Below the pieces are notes generated by a model. The model ran no database searches, was not told where the DNA came from, and saw nothing but the letters and a program-made list of their open reading frames with translations. DNA of 64,000 nt, taken from Mytilus edulis. Its lineage: Eukaryota > Mollusca > Bivalvia > Mytilida > Mytilidae. The translations under genes were made by a program, and so were the position numbers. Location of the stretch: assembly GCF_963676685.1 (NCBI RefSeq), contig NC_092346.1, forward strand, positions 90,740,255 through 90,804,254. Direction: 5' to 3'. Below are positions 13,701-28,700 of this stretch, in pieces (position 1 is the first letter of the stretch; every line of letters begins with the position of its first letter).

Positions 13701-16700
13701 CATGGATTACTCTGGTGAGTATGATAGTTTTAACTTCAGTCATATTATTGTTTGTCACAAAGTTTTCATTATCACCATTTTGATTATGCTATTTTTGAAA
13801 GAGCTATTATTCTCTTATTGAATGCATACGTTTTTATAATATGTAATTGTTTTATAGCTTCCTTCTTAACCATGCATCATGCCTTCTTAAACATTTTAAA
13901 AACATCCTGTATACAGTTATTATTGCTGCATTGTGTAACAGGCTTTGTTCTTTCAGACGATAATTAGAGAGACACGACTTAAAGTTGCAGTATGGTTCAT
14001 TTATTGAAATGAGCAATAGGTAAAATATTCGAGGGCCAAAGAAAGGTTATAGACAAGGAAATATGAACCTGGTGTGCTTTATTACTACCGTTTTAAGATA
14101 TGTCTAACAACCACCTTCCTATTTCGTCATTTCTGTAATGCACTGATACTAAAATTGCTAAAAGTAATGGTTATGAAGATCGTCATGTACTTAATGTATC
14201 TGAAGTTACCAATCCTATATGTACTGGTACCAGTGTTAAATTCAATGAGTTCTAACTACAGGCATGTTCAATGTCTTTGTCACTCTTGCTGTATTGAATA
14301 TTTTTGTCAGTGGGAATGATTTTTTAATTCAGCTCCAAGTCCATCTTGCAAAGGGACCAGTTGTCAGGATGGTAGTGTATGTGATATTATTAATGGACAA
14401 CCAACATGTATTTGTGCTTTGTTACAGTCTGGACAACATTGTCAGCAAGGTATTTATACTAATAAATAGGAAAATGTTTAACGTGTCCTTTCATTTTATA
14501 AACAAGTGCTTCTTATACAGATTTATAGCTAAGTTGTGTCAAATTCAAAGCACATTTATCATATGTTTATATTTTTTTTTCCAGACAAAACTTTTGAGCC
14601 ATTTACAATATCTACAAAACTTGGTATGATATATCCTTTGTGGTTTGAGAATATTTGTATTGATTTTGGGAATGTTGAGTTGAAGGTCAAGGTCAAGATA
14701 TCGATATCCTGAAATTTAGAAAAAAAATGTTTCTTAATATTATTTTTTGAACCAGTTTTCCATTTTGTTTGATTATTGCTTATTATGAAAACCTCTATTG
14801 AATTGTGGAAAAAGCCGTAGAAGCAAATGACTGAAATTCTTGTAGTGTCTTTGTTTTTTTGTAAACCCTAGTACGAATTGAAATTAAGTATGTAAAAGTC
14901 TCTAAATATAAGGTGGCACTGTTGTCAAGGTAAGTGTTATACTTAATTTTGAATTGGTGTGCAATAAATGAAAAAGTTGTTTTTGATATGGTAGGTATGC
15001 AAGATTTATGCAATAAATGAAAAAGTTGTTTTTGATATGGTAGGTATGCAAGATTTATGCTCCTGAATTTTCAATGCAACAAACAACAAAGAAATAAGGT
15101 TTGTTCAGTCGACTGATCATAGTTTGGATGTGCTATCTTATTCATGGATATAACACTTGATATAACAGTTTGTTTAAAAATAGTCTCAAGAAGAAGGTCA
15201 GAGATCAGTAGGAACATTTGTGCTTTTGTTTCGGATGTAAACATTTGTCTTCCTCGTAGAACATATATTGCACTAACAGGCTCGTGCAATATAAAATTCT
15301 ACTCGGGACAATATTCCCCAATATTCATGCAATAACCCTATAATACCATATAAAATACGTGTCATATTTTTCTGTTACAGCTGGTTCTTCTGGTACCCCT
15401 CATACATCATCACCACCATTAATTACTCATTTACCTCTACCTAAAGTAATCCGATGTGAAGTTGGTACATTTTGTATAATACCTACGTTAGTAAATGGAG
15501 ACATAAACAATCCGTAAGTTGCATTTTTTTGTGGTTATATTCAAGATGTTATACATATTTCTATATAAATTTAGTTTTCCTTATTTGGATAAGGGAGGAC
15601 TTATTTAGTAACTATTTGTTTTAGCCTTTCACGGACTAACGCTATGATTAAACAATAATCGAAGGAGGAGGCTCTAGCAGATAGAGAAAAAAAACAAATC
15701 CGGGTTACACACTAAAACTGAAGGAAACACATCAAATATAAGAGAACTACGACACAACAGAAACACAACACTAAAATGTAACACACACAGAAACGAACTA
15801 TAATATACAATGGCCATTTTCCTGACATTTTTAACATTTTGTCTGTATTTTGGTGTATCTGAAGTATCTTGCTGCCGATAGAGCAAATTTGAAATGCCAG
15901 TATTATGTCTACCTTATTGTCCATTAGTGAAACTTCCGGCGTTTTTGTTTTTTGTTTTTTAAATTTCTTTGGATTTCAACTTCTATAATACTGAAGAAAA
16001 AGACCGATTTAATTGAGCCGCAACTATATAATCATTCAAAGGCGGGTAAATTTGTGATTTTACGTATAAATGTAGTGTTTTGTACTTCCTAAATTTGTCT
16101 TTAAAACATTCTATTTTCCACAGAAAATGCAAATTTTTGAGAATTTATCCAAATTCGAAGACTGATATCGTTTTGTGTCTTATAAGCTTTCGCGCATGCT
16201 CCGGCGACGTATTGACGGCGAAATTCAAAATATTTGTCATTGAAATGCAGGCTAAAACAAGAGGGGTTGATTCCTGATGACGTGTTTTTTTTTGTCTTAT
16301 TTTCCCGCCGATTTAAATGTGATGTTTCCATTATGTTTCTAATTTTGAATCCTTCAGGGTAACGGATTTTACGTAGCTCATACTGTTAATAAGTAGACAC
16401 GGCAAAAAACTATTGAAAATCATACTTTGTCAATTTTTTTCATTTTAAACCATGGCGTTGTCAGTTTATTTTCGATTTATGAGTTTGACTGTCCCTTTGG
16501 TATCTTTCGTCCCTCTTCTTAAGGTATTTAATATTTTTATTTTCCAACAGAAATGAATGGGGTCTTTTGCACTATGTTTCTCATTTCCATCTCTTAGAGA
16601 AATAGAATTAACTCTTTGTTTCAATCTTGCCAAATTGTACCGCCATTTCGCGGGCATTTTCAAGTATTTTTTAAAAAAAACATTGCGTTTTATTCTCATC

Positions 16701-19700
16701 TATACGATCTTACAGTTACAGTAAGAAATACGTGCTACCACAGATGGATAATAGTATCATCTAGTGTTATTGTACGATCGTTTTAATAGTGGTGAAACAC
16801 ACTAAACTACTAAAAATAATGTTGAAATATTTCAGGAATTCGAATTTACTAGAAAAAAACATATACACTGGAATAAAATATTCTAAAAAGGGAAAGGCTC
16901 AATGTATCAAGTGTCTGTGAATAACAAACATTTCACGTATTGTTTAACGGTTTATTTAGATTGTACTTGAAGTCAAAATATAATTTTTTGTAGAGAAACA
17001 TCGATTATGCTCATGCTTTTCCTATAATTGCAACTTAACATTCATTATATTCCATTATTAAAGCAAGTACATGTTACAATAAATGATAGATGATTTAAAA
17101 TTTCATTTTAAAAATTCTCTTAATTTGAGACGCCTTATCAATACAGTAAAAGTAAGAGATTGTAAATTATCTCGTCATAGAGATTAATCACAAATATACA
17201 CACGTGTTAACAACTTTGCAGATAAAAAAAAATAGAAATTTATTTGAAAATTAACCCATTAACCCCCAATGACGCCTATATGCGTCATGGCGACAACCAT
17301 TCTTTGATGGCCCGTATGACCCTCCATACCTTTTTTGAACTGCCCCACCTGAACTGTCATGCTAGCAGGGACTTCAACCAAGCAGTTCATGGTCCATAAA
17401 CTCTTCTCAGACGTCTGTTTATGAAAATATGGCACGTTGAAAGCCGTTTAAGAGTTCAAAATCGGAAAAACGTGAAAAGTAGCCAAAATCAGGTGGGGGT
17501 GGGCATCTTTTGATGGCCACTACTTAACTGGTAGTCATTGTAGGTATAAACTATTATCGTAAATGCATGCATAGGTGGTATAGGAACACAAAGAGGTATA
17601 ATATGGCCAATAGGAATCTAGTCTGTAAAATCTAGGTCACCGTTTTGTCAAAAATCCGTAAAAACGGACATTTAGGCAGACCTGACTTGACGATAATAAT
17701 TCGCCAGCAAGACACGTAAGTCCCATATACTCCCAGTTAGCATGCATGGACTGCTGTAACTATAGGGTAATACTTGAATGACAAAGAAACACAGTCTGGT
17801 TAATGTTCACCTCTCAAGGTCGTTTTAAAATCGGAAAATAGACGGGAAATGACCATTTTTCAGTGGGGGTGGGTTCAAACGAGATTGCCATTCAGTGCAC
17901 TATCCTCAAATGAAAAGGATGCAAGTTTATATATATACTTATGATATGAGTTTGAAATGCTATAACTTTATTGTAGTCCTACTTTTCATGTCAGTGGTAT
18001 TGGTCTATCTACAAATGAAGTATAATAGCATTTTGTTTTGTTTATCTTTGTGCATGTATAAATACATCATGTAGATGTATAGGGCTATTGGGTTGATTAA
18101 CTGTTTTGTTATCTGTGTAAACGTCTAACAAATAAAAAGAATTAAATATTAATTATTATCATAATTGTAGTTAATCATTTTGTTAACAATGATAAATTTA
18201 ATTTCTTCCATTTTATTTGTTTTTTCCATTTCACAGACCGAAAGTAACAATACCTACTAGCAATCCTAATATAATATCAGCTCCTCCATCTATCCACCAA
18301 GATAGTAAATACCCTAAAGGAACATACAAAATTGATGGTCCAGTAAACGTTACAAAAGAAGGAATATATGAACAGTGTATGATTATAGAGCATGGTGGGT
18401 AGGTATTGTACATAAAACATTCTAACTTAACTGCTGTTTACCTGAATTCATATGTGTATGTGGTAACTGTTGGAGTCGTAATGGCCAAAACGTTTGGAAA
18501 ATAGTGTTATAGTTTTTATTATATATACATATTTGTTAGTCTTATATGTCTTTTCAATTTTAGTTCATTTGTGTATTTAAGATTTGGTATGACATCCTTT
18601 TTAGTGAACTAGTACATATGCATTTTTAGGGATTTTCTCGCTGTGTTGAATACCAATTCCCCATTTTCATATATATAATAAAGACTATAACACAATTTTT
18701 CATACGTTTCGGTCATCAATTCATTAGAATAAATTACAACATTGAAACAACAATTATAACGCTTGGATATATCACGTTATAACAACTACTATGACGTTCA
18801 TTTGCCACGGGTTTTTTTTCTTTTTTTTATAAATATTTCATGTTGCATTTAAAATTAATTTCTAGATAAGTGACATTTTACTCAACTTGTGTTTAATAAA
18901 CCTCAAACTACGTCATTTATACTTTGTTTTGCAGTTGTGCTCTGTTTCTAGGAACATTAAATGACAAGAAATAATTTATGAACAATTCCACCAATGCTTT
19001 ACAAATTTAAATATGTTGTTACCAACCAGTTACAATTTTCACAGATTTCACTTTGTATGGAGTTATGAGCCCTGATTGATTGAAAACAGCACTTTGAACA
19101 TGGAACTATTTAAATCTTGGATAATTTAAAATTTATTTATGAAATGTATGATAAAAAATAAAATCACTAAATCAGGTTAGCCATGTAATATTTCAATATA
19201 AACCGACTCACCCATCTCAGCCATGCATGCAGGACTTAGCCTCCTATATTGAGTTAGTTTTCATCATACATTTCATATCAATTTGCCATATTCGAATAAT
19301 GCCTTGCTTTTATGTCTTGTCCATGTAACATCCTATGAACTATCCAGCCAATGATTTAAGTAGTTGATTGATACTTAGAAATAAATGATTAACTACTCTA
19401 GTATTAGTGTGATACTTTTTCAAATTGTAATAATTTGCTGATGACCAAATTAAATTTCATTTCACACTCTCTATCCTCTTATTAAGTTTGACATATATAC
19501 AGAAAAGCGGGTATGTTGCTAATTTGGCAACTCATTTCTTTTTTTTATATATATTTGTAGACAAACTTGTTTTAAAATAGAAGCCTTCAAACACAAAAAC
19601 AGTACTCAATCTGCCTCAAATGTAAGTACCAATATTGTATGTTATAGATATATGTAAATAAAACTAGTATCTTTGTAATTCTTTTTAAACAAATTCTTCT

Positions 19701-22700
19701 TTACCCTTTCCTCCATAATGACGCCTTTTGACGCCATCCCCTTTACTCCATAATGACGCCTTTTGACGACTGTGTAGTACCTCAGTTGAAACGCTTTGAC
19801 TACAAAGTGTCTGCATCAGACTTAATAAAATTTGTACCGAAAATGAAAAGGATATTCATAAGAATATCTTATGAATATCCGACTAAAATTATTTGATGGA
19901 ATATTTGTTTTTCGCAATGCATTAATACTTCAAAGCATATTTTCGATATTTTGTTGAAAAAGCCTATGCGAATGAAGTATGCAAAACCAAAATTTCAATG
20001 GAGGAAAGGGTTAAGATATCTAGTCAAATTTTGTTGAAATATTGAGTAGTTTGTTGAAATATTGAGTAGTTTGTTGAAATATTTTGTAGTTTCTGCTAAT
20101 GAAACTTATTTTTTTTTTTCATTTTTTTTTTTATGTTATTTTGAAACTATAAATAAGTCATCATAGACGTTTTGTTAATAGAACTCTTGAAATTCGTATT
20201 TTACTGATTTCTTGCAAATAGATATCAAAGGTACCATGATTATAATTTATTACGCTAGAAGTGCGTTTCGTTTACATAAGACTCATTAGTGACGCTCAGA
20301 TCAAATTAGTTATAAAGCAAAAAAGTACAAAGTTGAAGAGCATTGAGGACCAAAAATTCCCAATAGTTTTGCCAAATACGGATAAGGTCATTTACATGTA
20401 TTCCTTGGATAAGAAAATCCATAATAGAGGGGGGGAATTGAAGGAAACAAATGTGTTCAGCAAAATATGACCAACAAATAAGTCAACATCGACGAATCGT
20501 CAATTACTGAGTAACCCCTTGTCATTCCTTGGTTTTGTGATTGTTTTTTGCAAAAAGTATAACAAATACAGATTTTGAAAGTATATGATCAAACTATAAA
20601 AGAAAATTAGAAATTTTTCAAAGATAAATTGTTCAATACAATCCGATATACTAGAATGTAGACATAAATGATATGTCACTTAAGTTACATGATTTATATC
20701 CATTTAGTGACGCAAAAACTTTTAATAGATAGTTATAAACTGAAAACAGTAAAATAGTAATCTTTACAATACCTACAACAATGCAATTTGATAAAATCTA
20801 CAAATAAGAAAGCATAACTGTCTAATAAAGGGAAACGAATACTTTTTCCAGGTGAGCGATTGAAGCCCTTGAGAGCATCTTGTTAGTTTAAATAATTGTT
20901 TTAAGTATACATTCGCTTTTTAGTTTCCTAGTTGGAATTGTTTTCCATTTGCATTTTCTTGGTCTTTTGTAGCTTGCTATAGTAGCTTACTTCTTTTTAA
21001 ATTTAATCTGAGATGAAGACCTGTCTTTTAGGCAATTATACAACGTATTCTTATATTTATACTGTAAATAAAATACATTAGAATATAATAATTGCATTTG
21101 TATTAGCTACCGTCTTCAGTTCAACACATGTTAGCTTCAAGTACAGAAAACCTAACGGCTGTTTTCTATCTTACTTGTGAAAAGATTTGTTTTATTTTGC
21201 AGAAACAGGGATTCACGGAACCATTTTTCTATCATATTTAGCAGAATGAGAAAACTTTGTAAATTACTTTTATCATTATGCTTTACAGACAAGTTATTTT
21301 GAAGGCCCATCGCTACCACCTGATTCTACAGTTGTGTGTAAACCAACAACTACATGTCATCTTATTTTATACCAACGACCTAAAATTGGAAGATGGTAGG
21401 AAGTATATACTAATATTTGGAATTTGAGGGTTAAAATATTCAATTGCATAATTTTACGTTTTAGGTTTATCTAATGCGTCCTGGTAATGAAAGATATTGA
21501 ATACAAAATCATGGCTAACCTATTATATATATGTGCCATATACTGTAAGTTTATAAAACAAATTACGAAAACTTTGTATCTAAGTAAATCAGGGCTTCAA
21601 TACCTTGGTAATAAGTGAAGGATACAACAAAGAGAGTAAACACTGTATCCTGATCTGTAGTAATCAAAATATTTTGTGATTCTATTTAATACTATTTGAA
21701 TGGGTTGTCCGAAACAATAAACCAGTTATTGAATTGGTGAACTACGGTGGGTGGTGGACAACTGGTGGACTGTCAGCTGCCAACAGTTTCCATACAATAT
21801 TTTATGAAATGTTCATTCTATATGTAAAAAAGAAGATGTGGTATGATTGCCAATGAGACAACTCCCCACAAGAGACCAAACTTGCACAGACATTAACAAC
21901 TATGCCTATTTTTCAATATATTTATAATAATGACCAACATGCAGTTCGTGTTGATATCGACAAATTTCACTAGTTCAATTTATGAGTGATGGTTCTTGAT
22001 ATATTCGAAATAAACACTGTAAAATTCGGTTAATAATGGCACAAAAGTGGTCTTATTCGATATTCGCAATTTTCATTTTGACATTCAGGAGTTATGACTA
22101 TGATCCTTGATAGATTTGAAAATTGGCGTAAAACGAGCCAGGTTGACAAAGAGCCTTTTATAATGCAGAATTTGACAGTTCATTCCTTGTTGTGTACCAT
22201 ACTGTTCTACTTACTTTAAATATTTGATATTAATGAACTCAGATGTCTTGAAAAAATATCTTTTGTGGAATTCTGTTTTGCTTTTTATCAAAGAAAAGGT
22301 AAACTTTAAACAAAAATGGTAAATTTTCTTACAGTGGAATACACAAGGTTCAATTTTGATTTGCAAACAAAAACAATCTGATGTTCAGGCCAATAAACTA
22401 ATCATAGATACATGATTCATTAATAAAACATATAAGTTATAATTTGTATCTTGGATATTTGCATAGTTGCATACTAGTATATAAAATTCTGTAATCTGTT
22501 TAGTGTACCAGCTGTGGGGGAAACTCTACCAGGAGGTACATATATTGTGTCGCCATCTTCTAAAGATGATTCTGGATTCTGTGAGACAGATATAGTTTAC
22601 AAACCCTTGGCTGGAGCTAAGAGTCAAAAAGTGTGTGTCAGAGCCAAGGGAGATAATAATAGGTATTTTTAGTATATTCCTTTTATGTTAACACATCTAT

Positions 22701-25700
22701 CCATGGGTGTGTGTGAGAGACAAACGATTAAGTTTATAAACAATGACTTATATGTTGCTTATATTATGGCCTATATAAGAAATATGATTTGTCTATGTAC
22801 CTACAATGGGAGATTTAATTCAAGGCAGCGTTTTGAAAATCTAGAGGAGATAATATTTTCATAGTTATGCATTGTAATGTAATCTAAGATACAACATAAA
22901 GAATTTCAATTATTGTCTTCTGTTATGTAGTTATGTTTTTGTCCTTTATGGAATGTTATAGAGATGGCATACTTTGTTTAATTTATTCACAATTTTTCGA
23001 GGCAATTGAGACTTTAGAGATACAAGACAATAACAATCAAAACCAAGAAGTAAACAAAGACTCATAAAACCAAAAGACATTTACATCAACAGTTATGAAT
23101 AATAAATACAAAACAACACGAACTCTACTAAAAACCGGGAGTGAAATCAGGTGCTCCGGAAGGGTAAGAATTTCCTGCACCTTATACGGCACCCGTCGTG
23201 TTATTTCTTTGTTCAGTTCGGTAATGATGGTAGGTTATTATAACTGAGGAAGAATATCAGATATGATTTCTGACACACTTTTGTCATAATGGGCAACCAG
23301 CTGATGATGGCGATCGTAAAATTTCTTCAGTGATGACCTTAATTTGATTGATTCATAGCACTTTCTTAGCAACTTGTGAGAGAGCAGTATTCCTCGTTCA
23401 ACAAAATCAACGTACTTTGAGCTAGATCTAGGGTAACGTATTAATTGAGACATATATACTCCATATGCTGGTGCCGCTTGGATGTTGCGACACAGAAATG
23501 GAAAGTTGACTATAGGAAAATTAAAATCATTGCGTTTGTCATACAAATTAGTTGCTTTTTCTTTGTATAAACATAACATTTACTTTTATTCTGAAAAAAG
23601 CATCTACAGAATTATTTCATTGCCTTTGCTTGAATAGAGGTTTAGCCTTTTGAGCTTTCTAAGTTTATCAGTGGGTTTGTTTTTCCAACTTATATAATGC
23701 TGATTTTTTGGTTAGTTGTGGGGTATTTCTCTGTTAAACAAATAGCAGTTTATTATAAGTAAGCAAAATGTGACTTAAAATTGCAGTGATGGAGAATTGA
23801 GATGTTTCAAAATTGATCCGTCCTTAAACGACACAAATCCATGTCACACTGCAATATGTCATACAGGAGATTGTGTCTTGACAGTGGATGAGGATGTTGA
23901 ATGTAAATGTCGTCTAGGAACAACAGGAAAAACATGCGAGCAAGGTGTGTATACATAGTGACATATAAATAAGAAATATTGCACTTGACTTCTCTTGTCC
24001 TTGTTATTTCTACTCATCTTCAATCTTAACACAACTTGAATAGGTAAATAAAAGTGAAATATAAGCAGAGCTGCATTGAACAGTTCTCTCATACATTGCT
24101 GATGCACAATGGACTGATATGTATGCTACTTAGAACATCATATCCGTAACCAAAATTGACAAAATATTGTCTAAATAATTTGATCATATGACAGAATTTC
24201 TTGAGAGTGTGCCCACTATTATAAGAACTTTACACATATCAGTGAGAGCGTGCTAATTGTAGGACTTTTTTTTTTACATGCAATCTGAAAAAGAGGCCTT
24301 CAAATGTATGAAAAGTTTTTAAACGTACATTTGTTATAGTTTATGTTAAAGATAGTAGACTTTCTTGTTTAATTCCCTTTAAACATTTGTCTTTATATTA
24401 TATGTTTCAGTATGACGATTTTCTTTTTCAGATACAAAGAATTTGATCAACGGAAGTGCTGTTAGTGAAAAGATTTGTTTGATTAACACTGATATGTACC
24501 ATACAACTTTTTAATATACGTTTTTAAAAGACATTTATCCTGAATTAAAAGAATACATTTACATTTCTTACTTTAAAAAAAAGTGGATAAACGTGATTTT
24601 TTTTTCCATCTCAATGATGTAATATTATTTTTAAAATGTTTATTTTTCTTCAAATGTGTACTGTTTGACTCCTTAACTCTCAGTCAGTTTTTAACTGATA
24701 ATAATACATCAAAACTCATGGAAAGATTTTCTTGAAGATTAGATTTGTTTGTTTTTGTCCCTAGTCCTCCAAGCCCTGAATATAATTGAATTATAAAAAA
24801 GCATTATATTTATAACTTTTGACAGCCTGGTTTTGTGGACACAGTCAAACCAGAAAAGATTATTTGTTATACTGGACAGTCATGTGGAATACCAGTAGCT
24901 GTGAACAGTAATGGTGGACAAAGGTAACTTTTAAATTTATTAAATCTATGTTACACCAGCAATATAACGTATTTCAAAAGGTATGGTTTGATGATAATAA
25001 CACTAGTTATATAATTCTTTGTGTACAACGAACAATTATTGATAAATGCTTGTTTTATGGCAACTCAGCACAAAAAGGCAGATCTATTATAATGTACAAA
25101 ACTATAATGACCTTGTCTAAACTAAATAAGATAAATGAAATCAACGGTTTCTTGGACATACTTTCAATACTTTGGATGGACATACTTTATGCCACAAACG
25201 ATAAACACACGCTGATTTTGTAAAACTATTTGAAATATCTTCTTTTAAAAATTATTATAAAGTAATGTTAATAATTATTTGGAAATTAATCATTTCTATT
25301 GAATTTTCTATATTTCAGTTCCAGTCAATGATGTAGTTTGCATATGTTTCCATTTTTCAGCTATGACAGTATTTAATAGTTCTATTCATTTTGTTTTTTC
25401 CTGTACATCAAATGTCTTATTTTATGTTTCAGTACTAAAGTAACAGTTACGGATGTACCACCAAAAGCAGTACCACCAACAGACTTGACACTTACACCTA
25501 TACCAGGCACCAATGTATCACAATCTATTTTACAAATACAGTCTACCAACCCAGGAAATCTGACACAATGTGTTGCTGTTATTGAATCAGGGTAAATATA
25601 AGTTATCTCTATTTATAGGTCACAGGAAATCAGTGATATGTAGCAATCTTGACATGTCATAAGCATCAAAGTTATACGAACTGTCTGTGACATTGTTAAA

Positions 25701-28700
25701 CCTTACTCATGTTACTATTTATCAGACATGCAAAATAATCATCTCTGATTTTCCATTGGTTTTAGATTTATTTATTTGAGTGTCACTTATAAGTCTTTTG
25801 TAGACGTTTGGTCTTCAACTGTATATGTATCTTTAATGAGTTTATAATGCATTGAATATTTGAAACATATATATAACGTATAGAGGATTCTTTTCGCGGG
25901 TGTAAAATTCGCGATTTTCATTTAATAAGGTATACGAAATATTTTGGCGGTTATTATTTTGGCGGATTCAAATCTTTTATCAATACCTTTTCATGTACAA
26001 TTTTAATTTGGCGGAATTTATTTTGGCGATTTTGTTCTATCCGCGAAAATAAGCGAAAATTTGTACTCTGTGTAAATAACCCGCTATACGGTATATATAT
26101 GAGTACACATACCGTTTCCTCTCTAGTGTGTGTTGTTTAATTTTGTTGCTGTGTTGCTGTCTAAGTGACATCATGTTTACTGAAATCTTTCTATTAATTA
26201 GTTATGTCTTGTTTCTGTATACATACTATCAAGATAAAATCATCTTTACTCTGAAACTTTGATCAGAATTATTCATGTATTTTGATTGGTTAGAAAAGGT
26301 TGCTACAATTTTAGACGGATAAAGGCTGTTCTTCAGACCACCATTGTGTGATTAATGTCCAGACACAGCATCAGTCTAGTTTCATCTTAGTTGGGTAAAT
26401 TTAAAACTGAATTCGTTAAATAATTTCAATTGTTTGAATTATACTTTCAGGCTGGAAAAAGATAAATTATGCTACAACATAGAAATCATAACGGGTATGT
26501 ATAAATCACAGAACAACCATTCCACTCTGTGTTTTTGTTAGATGTATTTCCATTTGTATCCATCTGATGAGTACAGTCTTTTTCAACTGATTTTTATAGT
26601 TCGTTCTTATGTCGTACTGTTACACCACTGTCTCAGGTTGGGGTGGGTCGGGATTCCGTTAACATGTTAAACCTCGCCACATTCTGTATGTATGTGCCTG
26701 TTCCAAGTCAGGAGCCTGTAATTCAGAGGTAGGCGTTTGTTGATGTGTTACATATTTGATTTTCTTTCCTTTTTTATGCCCCACCTACGATAGTAGAGGG
26801 GCATTATGTTTTCTGGTCTGTGCGTTCGTTCGTCCGTCCGTCCGTCTGTCTGTCTGTTCGTTCGTTCGTCCGTTCGTTCGTCCGTCTGTCCCGCTTCAGG
26901 TTAAAGTTTTTGGTCAAGGTAGTTTTTAATGAAGTTGAAGTCCAATCAACTTGAAACTTGGTATACATGTGCCCTATGATATGATCTTTCTAATTTAAAT
27001 GCCAAATTATAGTTTTGACCCCAATTTTACGGTTCACTGAACATAGAAAATGATAGTGCAAATTTCAGGTTAAAGTTTTTGGTCAAGGTAGTTTTTGATA
27101 AAGTAGAAGTCCAATCAACTTGAAACTTAGTATACATGTTCCCTTTGATAAGATCATTCTAATTTTAATGCCAAATTAGAGAATTAATTCCAAATTCACG
27201 GTCCACTAAACATAGAAAATGATAGTGCGAGTGGGGCATCCGTGTACTGTGGACACATTCTTGTTTGCATATAAATTAGGCCGTTAGTGTTCCCGTTATA
27301 CATTTGTCATTTCGGGGCCTTTTATAGCTGACAATGTGGTATGGACTTTGCTCATTGTTGAAGGCCGTATGGTGACCAATAGTTGTTAATTTCTGTGTCA
27401 TGTGATCTCTTTTTGAGATTTGTCTCAATGGCAATCATGTCATATATTCTTTTTTATGTTCACTTCAAAGGAAATTTTACATTTCAAAGAAGAAAATTTA
27501 GTGACCGCAAAGTATATTGTAGTTAATTTTTCTTATTTTTCATCAATTTGATAATGACATTTAAGTGAATACCACTTATTGACCTTGAAATGAGAAACTA
27601 AATAATGTTTTGTAAATTTAAATTATTGCGCCTTAATATAGGACGTTTCAGCTATTTCAAAGAATAAACTTATTAAATAAACATTTTGGGTCCTTTTATA
27701 GCTGACTTTTGGGTCATCAGTGCTCTTCAACTTTGTACTTGTTTTGGTTTTCTTTACTATTTTGATCTGAGCGTCTCTGGTGAGTCTTATGTAGACGAAA
27801 CGCACGTATGATGTAATAAAGTATAAGCCTTGTACCTTTGATAACTATTAGCATGTCGAAATGTCCTATTGTAATGTTTATTTGTGTATGTCTCTGTCCA
27901 TAATGCTCTTGCATTTATTTGTACTGTACGGTAGGCCTGTCATGTAATGTAATCATTTTAGAGTTATATTTAATACTGCCATGAAAGCGGGAGGTTTGGC
28001 TAGCCGCAAAACGAGGTTCCCCCCACCATTTGTTTCGTACAATGTCCTGTACCAAGTCAGAAAATGGCAGTTGTTTTCTTATAGTTCGTTTCTGTGTGTT
28101 TCATTGTCGTTTTGGTATTTTGTTGCACTTCAGTGTTTCTGTTGTGTCGTTGTTTTCAAAGCTATAATTTCTGAAGAATGAGAAATAATAGGTTGAACAT
28201 ACAAAATAAAGTGTGTTTTATTTAATGCTTGCGTTTTTTTTTTTTTTTAATTAGGTCCTGCACCATTTCAGGTAAGGTTGTTTAACTAAAGCCTGTTCTT
28301 TAATTAAAGATGGTTTCTTAATTTAATTTTCAGCAATTCTTACAATAAAAGTACATCTGAATTATGTATTTATTTTTTACTATTAGTAATTATACTACTG
28401 TTATTTATTTTTATTATCTATCAACACTGATATCCGAAGAAATTGTATGTTTAATGCCTACAGATAAATGTTATAGAATAAAGTAGAAAATCCTATTGCC
28501 TTGTAATAAAACTGACTGTTGAATTGGCTTTGAAATGATTATTCAATAAAAAAAAACTCATCATAGATACCAGGATAAAAAAAAATATAATAACGCCAGA
28601 CGCGCGTTTCGTCTACAAAAAACTCATCAGTGACGCTCGAATCCAAAAAGGTTTAAAAGGCCAAATAGAGTACGAAGTTGAACAGCATTGAGGACCAAAA

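Noticed and set aside
18231..18413. Minus-strand frame opposite exon B of module 5
   Set aside because: Antisense shadow of a coding exon with good plus-strand splice sites and phase.
20261..20470. Apparent small protein starting MRFVYIRL (also at 27623 on the minus strand)
   Set aside because: The same peptide appears wherever the M1 repeat (GCGTTTCGTCTAC family) occurs; it is translation of a dispersed repeat.
24948..25223. 91-codon plus-strand open frame between exons A and B of module 7
   Set aside because: Starts just past a good donor; composition looks like AT-rich intron and nothing in it resembles the module or any family I know.
26820..26890. CGTT/CCGT/CTGT run considered as an independent microsatellite
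   Set aside because: It occupies the same place in another copy of element M6 (38310), so it is treated as part of that element.
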